Source: Oikopleura dioica (Eukaryota; Chordata; Appendicularia; Copelata; Oikopleuridae). Taken from it: 64,000 nt of DNA. The stretch's first letter is position 1, and the number at the start of each line of letters is the position of its first letter. The DNA lies in contig OU015567.1 of assembly GCA_907165135.1 (NCBI GenBank), forward strand, positions 7,817,001 to 7,881,000, written 5' to 3'. A program made the translations under genes and the position numbers. Under the pieces are notes generated by a model. It was not told where the DNA came from, searched no databases, and saw only the letters and a list, made by a program, of their open reading frames with translations. Shown one piece after another: positions 1-11,499 of the stretch.

Positions 1-345
1 GACGGCTGAAGAAACCACATCGACGTCACCTTCTACTACGAGCACAACAACAACGACGGCTGAAGCGACCACATCAACGACAACTTTTACTACGAGCACA
101 ACAACAACGACGGCTGAAGCGACCACATCGACGACAACCTCTACTACAAGCACAGCAACAATGACGGCTGATGAAACCAAATCGACGACAACTTCTACTA
201 CAAGCACAGCAACAACGACGGCTGATGAAACCACATCGACGTCAATTTCTACTACAAGCACAGCAACAACGACGGCTGAAGCGACCACATCGACGACAAC
301 TTCTACTACAAGCACAACAACAACGACGGCTGAAGAAACCACATT
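1..345 (+). repeat. 54-bp coding tandem repeat
   Basis: The unit beginning GACGGCTGA recurs at 1, 55, 109, 163, 217, 271 and 325, a strict 54-bp period that encodes 18 residues of the Thr-rich protein. Substitutions between copies are few and no unit shifts the frame. Confidence 0.85.
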
Positions 346-3000
346 GACTGAGCAGACAAGTACCACTACAAGCTCGACAACCACCACCACTACAACGACA
401 TCAACTTCGACAGCGGAACAAACCACAGAAGCGCCAACGACTGAGCAGACAAGTACCACTACAGCCACAACATCCACCACCACTACAACGACATCAACTT
501 CGACAGCGGAACAAACCACAGAAGCGCCAACGACTGAGCAGACAAGTACCACTACAGCCACAACATCCACCACCACTACAACGACATCAACTTCGACAGC
601 GGATCAAACCACGATAGCACCAACGACTGAGCAGACAAGTAGCACTACAACGACATCAACTTCGACAGCGGAACAAACCACAGAAGCGCCAACGACTGAG
701 CAGACAAGAACCACTACAACCACAACATCCACCACAACTACAACGACATCAACTTCGACAGCGGATCAAACCACAGAAGCGCCAACGACTGAGCAGACAA
801 GTACCACTACAAGCTCGACAACCACCACCACTACAACGACATCAACTTCGACAGCGGAACAAGCCACAGAAGCGCCAACGACTGAGCAGACAAGTACCAC
901 TACAAGCTCGACAACCACCACCACTACAACGACATCAACTTCGACAGCGGAACAAGCCACAGAAGCGCCAACGACTGAGCAGACAAGTACCACTACAAGC
1001 TCGACAACCACCACCACTACAACGACATCAACTTCGACAGCGGAACAAGCCACAGAAGCGCCAACGACTGAGCAGACAAGTACCACTACAAGCTCGACAA
1101 CCACCACCACTACAACGACATTAATTTCGACAGCGGATCAAACCACGGAAGCACCGACGACTGAGCAGACAAGTACCACTACAAGCTCGACAACCACCAC
1201 CACTACAACGACATCAACTTCGACAGCGGTTCAAACCACAGAAGCGCCAATGACTGAGCAGACAAGTACCACTACAAGCACAACTTCTTCCACAAGCACT
1301 TTTCAATCAACAACAGCCCCCACTACCCAAGCTACAGGAACTTCGTCAACAATTGGAACAACGAGTTCAACAACTACTGTTGATATACACACTCAGTTTC
1401 AATACGGTAGATTCATTTTGAGGAACGAGGTTTGCTCGGATATTCATGTGCCTTCTGTTTCCGTCAGCGACATTGATTTGAATGCTTGCTTAGAAAAATG
1501 CTATAAAAATGATGATGAAATTGTTTTCAACTGCAATTTTGTCATTTGGGAACATGACCGGTGCAGTCTTTACGAGTTCTGTTATCAGAGAGAGCCACGA
1601 ACTGATTCTGATAGTTCAATGATAACCGGAGAAATGCAAAGACAATGTTTCCCAGACTATGTTGACAGTTATTCTGAAGACTGTGAAATCTATGGTGATG
1701 CATATTGCACAATTACGGGTGTATATACCTCTGGGTGGAAGAAATCGTGGGGACCATTCGAGAGTTGGAGCGAAAATAAAGTCTCTGGATGGAACTGTCC
1801 TGAGTGTGGCTGTGACTATTATGCTGATATTGAGACAACAACGGAACAAATCACAACAACTGAGTACTATACAGACTCAACAACTACATCCACAACAACC
1901 ACTACCACTTCTACAACGAAGACAACTTCATATGATTACACAACTACGTCAACAACTACAACTTCGACTACATCGACCACTACCACTACGACTTCGACAA
2001 CTTCAACTACATCAACGACTACCACAACGACTTCTACAACGACCTCTACTACGACGTCTACAACAACAAGCAGTACTACCACAGATGAAAAGACAACAAG
2101 TTCAACTGTTGTATCATCATGCGATTCTTCTATGCTTACTTCTGGAGCTGAATTCTTAGGAAAGCCCATTACTACAGTAGCTAACGGCGAATCTGTTTCG
2201 GTCAAATGCCAAGAAGGCTTGGTGAATACGGCTGCAAAGAACAAAGTTTCGCATACATGCGTCTGCGACGATTCTGGCTGCGATCTCATCCAAAAACAAC
2301 CATTTAGGTAAATGATTTGTTCATCAACAAATAAAAACGATTTCAGATGCGTTAAAGATGAAGACTGTCCAATGCCTTTCTGGTTTGGCGCAATGAGCCA
2401 CGAAGTTGTTAGCAGACGACGAAACTGGGCACTTATAAATGGTCTTCATTAGATTTCATGTCATTTTTTAAATTTTGCTTTAGCTAAAATCCAAGCTGTT
2501 ATCGACAGCGACAAAGGTTGGGACGCAAAATTCTGGCGCAAAACTGACTGGACAGTTGTCTTCGTGTGTCCATTCGATGTCACAGGTGCATCTGACACCG
2601 GAAGATTATCATTTGATCTCGAAGCTCGCTATGGTTCTACTTCTAACGATGGCAAGATCTGGTAAAGAAAACAATTTAAGCTTCTTACTAAATTTGATCT
2701 AGGGCATTTACTGGCCGAGAAGGAACAGAGATCAGATCCCAGAAGAAGAATGACTTCCAGTTCGCTATTGATACGCCTGATGGAATTATCAAATGGGAAC
2801 TTGGAAAGAATCAGTACACTTGCGAGGTAAAACCTGAAATCTTTTAGTTAGGATGCCTATATGAAAATTACCTTATTCAGGTCGGTATTGCACCAGTGGA
2901 TAGAAAGGACTTAGCCACTTGTCTATTCGATACTTACGGCGAAAACCTGACTAAATTCTTGAAAACCAAAGAAGACAAATTCCCGAAGCTAAGAAATTGA
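1..3000 (+). CDS. Mucin-like Thr-rich secreted protein, 3' part (5' end outside window)
   Basis: The reading frame is open from base 2, so the start lies upstream of the window. About 440 residues of Thr/Ser repeats are followed by a Cys-rich block (about 1384-1830) spaced like a PAN/apple-type module, a second Thr-rich spacer (1831-2110) and a C-terminal region with CCP-like cysteines. Four short introns join five exons in frame: 2308-2346, 2442-2483, 2662-2702 and 2827-2880, all GT-AG. The stop is TGA at 2998-3000 and AATAAA follows at 3111. Dense Thr implies heavy O-glycosylation and an extracellular role. In a larvacean, a house or mucus component is a reasonable inference, but the C-terminal domain is not one I can name. 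No paralog is visible nearby, although the next two genes are also secreted. Confidence 0.75.
346..1290 (+). repeat. 93-bp coding tandem repeat
   Basis: Units begin ACTGAGCAGACAAGTACC and repeat about every 93 bp (31 residues), with one shortened copy of 23 residues near 629-697. Copies from 790 to 1120 are almost identical, which points to recent unequal exchange. All length changes are multiples of three. Confidence 0.85.
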
Positions 3001-4399
3001 GCTCTTTCGACACTACCTTAACTCTTACTAACCCAATGAACGAAATAATATAACTGCGCAGCCGTGTATAATCAAATATTTTGATGAATACCGCTAGTTA
3101 GAAGTTCATAAATAAATCATAAACTTTTCAAACTAAATAACTTAGGTGTGATGTCAAAATCTGGCAGGCAGCAGGTCGTTTCCTTTCATTTCCTATTAGT
3201 TTTTAAGATAGTAAATTTTTATCGCCATCTTGCGGTCCAATCAAAGATTTGGAGCCGGGTGCGGTCTTTGAGAATATTTCAGAGAGTGTGAATTCTAGTG
3301 TAAGGTAGGCGATAATCTAAAATGAGAGAAGACAGAATTTTAACAACCTTCAAAGGTTTTCGAGAAATTTTGCCCTGAAATTCAAGGCTTGAATCAATAA
3401 ACTTGACAACTAGGGCCCGTTCGCCCAACCTTCTCTAAAGGGAGTCCATCTGTTCCTCAAGTCTTTCCATCAATAAATATTCGCCCGTTCCAAAGAAAGG
3501 GAATGTTTAATTCTTGGAAAAGTTTGCGTCCCAGATCCGGCAAATAAAACTATTTCCGGCATTTTATGGGTAATCGGAGGATAAGGCACCCGCTCAGTGC
3601 CGGAGACCATGAACCGTGAAATAATAAAAAGGGATTTGTTTATTATTCTCCAAGCACCAGTTGACTTCTTAGACAAGTAGGCCTGGTTACTTCAGCCTTT
3701 AGTAAATTGGATCTTTTTATAGCTGTGCAATATTTATCAGTTTGGACATCATGATATGCAAATGAGCTCTTCAAAGTGGACAAGGCTTGACACCAGGCCA
3801 GAAGTAAACTTGTGAGAGAATAAAAACAAAGGCTATAATCCAAGCAAATGATCTCCAGCGGTAATCAGCCTCGATTCTCAATCATTAATACTTCTTTGCC
3901 AGTTCTCGATGCTTCTGCAAATCATGAGATTTTTACAGCTGAGAACTGATCAAAACTTGAAATGAGGAAAGCAAATCTGAAAGCCCTGAAATTTATGGTA
4001 CATTTCCTGGCTACTGTCCAAACCAAAAGAGCAGCGTATAAAAACGGGCGACCTTTAACGAGTTCCTTTATTATTCAACCCTTCAAAGGACGGATTATCA
4101 TCTGGTCAATTAATCGTGTTTTCCATTCTAATCAATATCCCCTTGGAAGTTATAATAAATTAACAAGCTGGGCGAGCTCGGCGCTCCTGAGGCCGTCAAT
4201 GTCCGGCTCCTGGCTAGACAAGGGCGACAGGGCGAAAAAAATCCCCCCAAAAGTCGAGCTCCATTTTTTTCAAAAATCAATTGTTAGGCGGGTGACGAAA
4301 TCAGCACGAGATTTATCAACACCACAGCAAGACTGAATCAACTTATCCTGAATTCAAATTTCATGCTTTAGAAACCAAGTACAGAGAGATTGAAGAAAA
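3001..4399. other. Intergenic, no gene supported
   Basis: After the AATAAA at 3111-3116 there is no exon chain with matching splice phases. Short open frames (for example 3962-4336) lack protein-like composition. A TATAAAA stretch lies at about 4036 but is far from the next start codon. Confidence 0.5.
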
Positions 4400-5264
4400 A
4401 TGAAAATCTCCGCACTCTTCCTCGTCCAATTTTCATACGGTAAGAAAAAACACTAAGCCTAACCCATAAATTATGTTATATAAGGGTGTCACTATGTTGA
4501 TGAGAAAATCTAAAGTAGATTCCAATTATTGATCACTATTCTTTTAAAATTACCCTTTTCCAGCTTTGAAATGTTATCATTGCTCGGACAGCCGCGAATG
4601 TGTCAAAAACACCGAAGACTCCTGCCCCGAAAGCACCACTAGTTTCTGCTTCCTCGACAATACCTACTGGAGCGGACAGGATCAAGCCCCCGAAGGAAGT
4701 CTTTACTGCAACACTTTGGCCGACCTAAACAACATTGGTGTGAACCCAATAATCGCGAAAAAAGTTCGAGCTGAGCTGCGAAAAGACAAAAATGAAATTT
4801 ACGAGTGCAGCGAAAATATGGGCTTGTACACGTGCTACCACATTTGTTTCACAGGTTTATACAAAAAATTCTTTTTGAAAGTCTAACTCTAAGTTTTAGA
4901 TTACTGTAATAGCAAGTACCATAACGCGACAAAAGATGACGATTTCTCAAGCGAGCTCGATTACGACAACGGAATGATTATTCCGGATATAAATGAAGAA
5001 TTCAAAGTCCCGACAGCGCAGACGCCAGAAATAATCGAATTGGACTACAATTTTGAAACAGAAATCGCGCCAGAAGAGAAGAAAACAAGTAAGAAAGAAG
5101 AGATTATTGAAGAAGTTGTCAATCTCATCGAGCCGGAAATGGAGAAGATAACTGCTGGAGCTCAGGTTCCTATTCATATAAGAACGGAAGACGGCCAGTC
5201 AGGCTCCCGATCCTTCGCCTTCTCTGTTTTCATCCTCACAGCTTTAGTTTTACTCCTCTTATAA
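4400..5264 (+). CDS. Ly6/uPAR three-finger protein, probably GPI-anchored
   Basis: Three exons: 4400-4439, 4564-4854 and 4900-5264, with GT-AG introns and matching phases. The first exon encodes a short hydrophobic signal peptide. The mature protein begins LKCYHC, the classic Ly6 opening, has paired cysteines through the next about 90 residues and closes with the diagnostic CN motif (DYCNSKY) after TCYHICF. A long acidic stalk follows, ending in a hydrophobic tail (SVFILTALVLLLL) with small residues before it, the usual GPI-attachment signal. Members of this family act at the cell surface in adhesion or receptor modulation; the ligand here is unknown. AATAAA occurs at 5301-5310. The acidic stalk between the three-finger domain and the anchor is longer than usual for the family. 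Confidence 0.8.
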
Positions 5265-5370
5265 TCCTCCCGTCTCGAATATCATATGACTTACTTTGTG
5301 AATAAATAAACGAGATTCTCCATAAATATAAGTATTTGTGTTCTTAGATCTAATAAGAAGCTCCTTCAGG

Positions 5371-5882
5371 GAATGACGACTAGGTTCGTAAGGACTAGGT
5401 TCGTGTGACTAGGTTCGTGGTGGGTTCTATTGAAATCGGCCTATATTTTGGGGCAGTAAGGGAAATGGGTTGATGACTAGGTTCGTGTGACTAGGTTCGT
5501 GAAATTTTAAATAGAAAAACTTTTGGGGCAGTAAGGGAAACGGGTTGATGACTAGGTTCGTGATGACTAGGTTCGTTTGACTAGGTTCGTGGAATTTGGA
5601 TTTTAAATAATTTTTAAAATTTGGCAAATATAGTCCCACATTTTCTCTATTTTAAATTTCACGAATCTAGTCACACGAACCTAGTCATCAACCCGTTTCC
5701 TTTACTGCCCCAAAAATTTTTCTATTTAAAATTTCACGAACCTAGTCACACGAACCTAGTCATCAACCCATTTCCCTTTCTGCCCGAAAATGCTGAAAAT
5801 ACAAAAAAAATACATATAAAAATCCAAATTCCACGAACCTAGTCACACGAACCTAGTCCTCACGAACCTAGTCATCGGTCTC
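5371..5882. mobile_element. Foldback/MITE with 10-bp flanking duplication
   Basis: Many copies of ACTAGGTTCGT on the left (5377-5592) face copies of ACGAACCTAGT on the right (5680-5875), so the whole segment can fold on itself. It is flanked by the direct repeat CTCCTTCAGG at 5361-5370 and 5883-5892, which I read as a target-site duplication. The interior holds a longer repeated block around TGGGGCAGTAAGGGAAA. No protein is encoded. Confidence 0.75.
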
Positions 5883-6093
5883 CTCCTTCAGGATCTTCAC
5901 GAACATTTATCAGCCATTGCTAGTTTCAAATGGTGTTTTACCTTGGTCAAATCTGAATTTGGAAAATAATATGCAAATTTGTCAGAATGTTAGAAGATTG
6001 CTTTATCTATCAGCTGCATGTTTGAGAATTGATTAGTAGAAAAGAACCATCGCGAGAGCTTTCATTCTTCTTTTTTCTTCGCTAGAAGTAGGA

Positions 6094-9000
6094 ATGAAGT
6101 TATTTTACTATTTGGCTTTGCTGGCCGTAATATCTGATGCCGGAAAGGCTAAGAAAGCAGCGAAGAAGAACAGTGCCTCAAATGATGTTGCAACCGAAGA
6201 TACCGATTCAGCAGAGATAGAGGAACCTAAAAAGACCGGCAAGTGGGCAAAAAAGCAAGAAAAGAAAAAAGGTAAAGCTGATTCCTCGGACGAATCTGCT
6301 CCCGACGAGCCTGGTTGTGTCAAGAAAGGCAAATGTGATAAAGGAAACAAAGCTAAGAAGGTAAAAGGCGAAGTCGAGAAAGAGGTTGTAGAAGAAGCTG
6401 CTGAAGAAGAAGCTGTTGAAGAAGAAGCTGTTGAAGAAAAAGAAGTTGATACTGAGTTGTCGCAGCCGGATTCGGAAAGAAATATTGGCGCGATCTTCAG
6501 TCATTTACTTGGTCAAGGTGATACCAATGATGATAAAAAAGAAACAGTTAAAACTACCAAGAAGCCCAAAACAACACAAGCTCCAACAAAGAAACCAAAA
6601 AACACTACATCGCCAACGAAGAAGCCAAAGAAGACCACAACAGCAACAACAGCGAAGGAATCAAAGAAACCTGGTAAATGGGCTGGTAAATGGAATAAAG
6701 AAAAAGGTAAAGGGAACAAAAAAGAGGTAAAAGAATCGACAACTATTGCACCAATAACAACAACCTCGACAACTACAACTACAACATCGCCAGATGAAAC
6801 GACGGTTACAACGATTCCCACCACGACAGAAGGAGTCACAGTCGAGATCAATGCCGTCATCGAACCTGAATCATCAGACAACGATACAAGAACTGTAGAT
6901 GACGCTGATACGATCATTGAAGAAACAGTCGAGGAAGTTGCTCCACCTCCAAAGCCAACAACAATGTGGGATGTTTTCCGACGAATCAAAGAAAATCTCC
7001 CACCACTGATTCCAACGACTCAGCCAGAGCTTACCACATATGTTCCTTACGGAAATGAAGCGAGAGAGTTTTTTCACGCTATTCTCGATAGTGATGATGT
7101 TGCAATGCCCTGTATCAATGGAGAGCATCAGTGTAATGAGCATGCTACTTGTTATCCAGATCCTCTGTCAGTTGAAGGCTACGCTTGCAAGTGCAGAGCT
7201 GGACTCAAAGGACACGGTAAGAAAAACCTTCCTGTGGTCTGGAGCACCGATGTAGAGCCTTCGAATGAGATTTTCTGGACTACCTTTGCCGAACAAGTTT
7301 CTCTCGTCCCAGAGCTGACAACTGCGTTCGGCCTCAACGATGAGAATAGCAGAACTATCAGTGACATTGCAGACCGTGTTAAGAGCATGGCTGTTCCTGG
7401 AAGAAAAGGTACGAACGAAGAGGGGCTTTGGTTTCTGAAAGATTCAATGGTTTTTAACGCTGGCGAAGTGCAAGGCTGCGTAAACATCGACGAATGTGCA
7501 GAAGAAAACAAACCAGTGAACGCTAACAAGCCACGATTATGCCAACATACTCAACAATGCTTGGATAAGGATCCCGTTGAGAAATATGATGAAGAAACGA
7601 AAGAATATGGACCATTATATGAGTGCGAAACAGATTTTACTAAATTCTGCGCTCTTGGGCTCCACAATTGTCATGCACTCGCTGACTGTCTACCAGCATT
7701 CGATCAAGAGGATCCAACAAACTCTACTGGCATCTACTGCCAGTGCAAATCTGGATTCACATCCGCTAAGGGAACTGCTCATGTAGATGACCAATGCTTA
7801 GATATAAATGAATGCGAGGAATACGGACTCGACCTTTGTCCAGGTGCCGATCTTCGTTGCTTCAACACAATTGGATCGTATAAATGCGTCGCTAGAAATC
7901 CTACTAGTCATCCAGATGATTTTGACTTGTATCCGATTTATACGCCAATCGAGAATGTAACACCTACTGCAAGACCTACGACTCTTCCTGATACTCTGCC
8001 ACTCTGTGACCAACAAGATCCACTGGTGATTCAACTTCAAGCAGAGCAAGAGCAGCTTCAAATCGCAACAAACTACTGGAATAACCAAAAAGATAAAGCC
8101 AATCAGCGAGGAATCGGTGGTTTCATCGATGAACCCTGCCAAGATGATACTTGTGGATACAACGGACATTGCATTCCCCGTTCCCTTTCCACTCCATGGG
8201 AATCACTCTGCATCTGCGACGCTGGATTCTCAGGACTCAGATGTGAGATTAATCTGATGAGCGGTGGTGCTGCAGCTGGAGCAAGATATGGCGGAGCGAA
8301 AACATGTCAAGAAATCAAGGTTTATCCAGGAGATAAGGGAACTATTGAGATATTCGCGAAAAACAACGATCTCTACGACATCGCTTGCTTCCGATTTATT
8401 ACTCGGCCATCGTCAAACACTGCGCTCCATTTCCGATTTGGAAATGACGGTGGATGCGCTTACAACCCTGATTTGCCGAAATGCGCCCGATATCAATCGT
8501 ACTGGCTTGCACTTGATAATGGTGTTGACGAAGTTGATACTAAGCGACTCATTGAGTACCAATCGGAAGCATGGAAGTGGATCTGCGAATCTGATCACGA
8601 TCCTCATTTTCTCGGAGGACATACGCATTTCATCGAAAAAGAAAGAAGCTCGATCACTCTTATCTATCAGCCAACGGCTATGTCGGTCATGCGAGAAGCT
8701 GTCCGTCTCGACTACGAGGCCGATATTGATGAATGCACTCTTGGCATCCATGAATGTCACGTCGAAGCTAACTGCTTCAACAAACTCAAGGGCGATCCTA
8801 CCTATGATTACAGAGGGTACGACTGCATCTGCAAAAAGGCTGGGTTGGCGATGGCTTTGTTATGTGCATCAACGAATATTTCCAAAATCAGCTTTCAGCG
8901 ATGATCAACGACCGAATTCCACCGCTTCTCAACAGACTAAATATCCTCTCTGAAGAGATCGCTTCTACCCTGCTCAACATGCGAGGAGTCAAATACGATT

Positions 9001-10088
9001 TCTATCGAGACGAAGTTATTCCTAAACAAGAGGAGGAAGAAGAAAAGGCCAAAGTTCAAAATGACGCCATTGCCGAGATGGAGACTGATTCTAAGGGATT
9101 CCTAGAAGGCAATACACAGAGCATCAACCAGGCAGAAAGTACTTCTGCAGCGGCAAATCAGACTTACGAGGAGAAGATTGCAGAATTAAGTGGAACTTTC
9201 ACAATTATAGGTGGAATGATCGACAGCTGGGGCAATGACACCGTCAGCCAGAGAGAATCTGCTCTTGCAAATCTTCTTGGCCTTGCTGGAGCAACTAGAA
9301 AACGACGACAGACTTACCCCGAGGATCCTGCTGAGCAACTCGAGTATCATAACGAGATCAAAGTCGACATGTTCGCCATTGCCGAAGCAAAACTCGAAGG
9401 TGTTCAAGGCGAGATTATTCTTGTCAGTCCCGAAGTCCTTGAACACGAAGCTGCTATGAATAATTTGCTAACTGAAATTGACGAAACTAAGCTTTGGCTT
9501 GCGGTAAGACAGAAAATTCGAATACATGAATGCAAAAATTTTATTAAGGAAAAATTCCTCGACAGACAAACGACGCAATTAATTCCATTAGAAACAAATA
9601 TGAATTCATATGTCGCACAAACGAATGAATTTATTGCCAACATCACCAGTGGAGACGTTTTCAGCGGCGATCTAATTCAAAATAACGTTCGACTTGGATC
9701 AAAGCCTCAATCAATCAGAGTAAAGAATGCCCCTATTTTACCGATTGCGTACAGTTTTTTTTTTTAGCTCGACAACGTCTTTACCGCTGAAGGCATTTCA
9801 CAACAGCGGGCCATGCTTAGTGGTAACTGGCTGTGTCAAGTGCCAGGAACTTACCTCGTCACTTTCGACGTCAAACTGAATCCATCCACAACAGCAAATA
9901 TTGAACTCTATGTTGACAATGTCGGAACCGGTTTCGGAATCGAAGTCAATGACTTAACTCGTTCCGGCACCGATCTCTTCAGTCAAACGGCGATTTTGAA
10001 TCTCAACGTCGGACAAGAAGTCTCTCTGATGAATCACGCTGGAGCTATTACTGGAGGAGAAATTACTATTGTGAGCCTTCACAACTAA
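6094..10088 (+). CDS. Secreted EGF / coiled-coil / C1q-like protein (apparent frameshift)
   Basis: ATG at 6094 starts a signal peptide, then Lys/Glu-rich and Thr-rich stretches with repeated PTKKPK motifs (to about residue 310). Calcium-binding EGF modules follow (DINECEE, NIDECAE, DIDECTL), with an unassigned Cys-bearing domain before the last one. Downstream come a helical, Glu-rich segment, a furin-like RKRR site near 9300 and a C-terminal C1q/TNF-like sandwich (VPGTYLVTFDVKL). Introns are 9504-9548 (45 bp, in frame with no stop) and 9720-9767. The last EGF module runs off frame at the A-run 8833-8837: one extra A would give the expected end CKKGWVGDGFVMC. The EMILIN/multimerin layout is similar. 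The stop is at 10088 and AATAAA at 10103. An extracellular-matrix or house role is inferred. Confidence 0.8.
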
Positions 10089-10220
10089 AACTCTCGTTTA
10101 CGAATAAATAAATATATCTATCAAATATCTCATCTCTACTCTATCCCCGTGCTAAAGCAAACTCTTTCCCGTACTAAGGATGAATATTTCGACACCCTCA
10201 TTTTTGGTAAGTGTTAGGAG

Positions 10221-10840
10221 CAGAGTTCCGAATCACTTCACTTCAACTTCAATAAAGTTAACTTTGAAGTTAAAGTGATCAACTTTAAAAAAAATAACTT
10301 CACCTCACTTCACTTCAATTTTTTCGAAAAAAAAAATCACTTCACTTCACTTCGAAATTCCCTGAAGTGATATTTTTTATCTTCACTTTACTTCACTTCA
10401 AAAATTTGAAGTCGCGAATAACTTCACTTCACTTTGAAGTTATTTTTTTTTTGATGAATAAATCGCTCATTATCAAGCAAAACTTCCCATAAATGTCTGA
10501 GTTTCTTTCAAAATGACGGTTTTTAAGTGATTTCAATAGGTTTTCACTATTAAAATTTGAATGAGGAGGAACTAACTTCATTTTTATTGAAGTGAAGTCA
10601 CTTTTTTCATGAAGTGTTATTTTTCACTTCACTTCACTTCACTTCAAAATTTTGATATTGAAAAATAACTTCACTTCCCTTCAATTTCGAATGAAGTTAT
10701 ATTTTTTAATTTCACTTCACTTCACTTCATTTTTCTCAAAAATAAAATCACTTCACTTCACTTCACTTCAATATGGCAATGAAGTTATTTTTTCAAAGTA
10801 ACTTCACTTCAAAGTTAAAGTGAAGTGATTCGGAACTCTG
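10221..10840. mobile_element. hAT-like MITE filled with GAAGT/CTTCA motifs
   Basis: Ends are CAGAGTTCCGAATCACTTCA and its inverted partner at 10821-10840. The 8-bp direct repeat GTTAGGAG flanks it at 10213-10220 and 10841-10848, the duplication length typical of hAT transposons. The interior is almost entirely CTTCA or GAAGT repeats in alternating orientation. It encodes no protein and lies between two genes. Confidence 0.85.
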
Positions 10841-10878
10841 GTTAGGAGGTTCCAAGGGGGCGCAGCCCCTTATCATAA

Positions 10879-11209
10879 GGCAGCAACCGTTTTGCCGCTC
10901 TGCCCATTCAGGGCAAAACGGAAAGATGTGCAGAACGGTATTTCAGGCAAAAAGGTATTAAGAAAGTGACCAATTTCAAAAATTTAAGTCTTTGTTCTTA
11001 AAAATTTAGGGTTCAATCATCAATTATCTTTCAAATTTCAATCAATAAAATCTATTTTACGAATTTCCGATTTCCAAAATCACTATAATTTATAGTCTAT
11101 AAAGTCCAGCCCCGAATCCGAATCGAATCAGTTCCGTCGGCTCCAATCAAAAGGCATTTTCAATATATTGCCTATATTATCCGACAAAGCGGACAAAACG
11201 GTTGCTGCC
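10879..11209. repeat. Inverted-repeat element with GGCAGCAACCG ends
   Basis: GGCAGCAACCGTTTTG at 10879 is mirrored by CAAAACGGTTGCTGCC ending at 11209. I see no convincing target duplication. A related copy in the opposite orientation lies at 18797-18897. Confidence 0.6.
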
Positions 11210-11499
11210 TGAAAATATTCGAGTTGAACCTAAGTTGATCCGAAACGTTCGCATGAACTCAGCTCGAACCCGATGAACCTTTGTTGAATCACTGACAAGA
11301 CAGAACGGAAGTTAAAAGTAACGAATGTCTAAGTAAAGAGCACGACCTTTAGAGATCAAAGTCAAAATTGTTCGCATTTCTCTTGAGAGGTCATTCACCA
11401 TGAGTATCAAGAAAGAAGAGAAAACTAATCCAAATCTGGTTCTATTAAATCAGACTAGAGTACAGGTATTGAATTATTAAGGTTGTCAATAATTGTCTA

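Noticed and set aside
766-1110. Val-rich antisense frame opposite the Thr repeats
   Set aside because: It is the complement of ACC/ACA-rich coding repeats, with no splice or start context.
3962-4336. Possible short gene upstream of the Ly6 protein
   Set aside because: Composition is not protein-like, there is no signal or domain, and it does not connect to neighbouring exons by phase.
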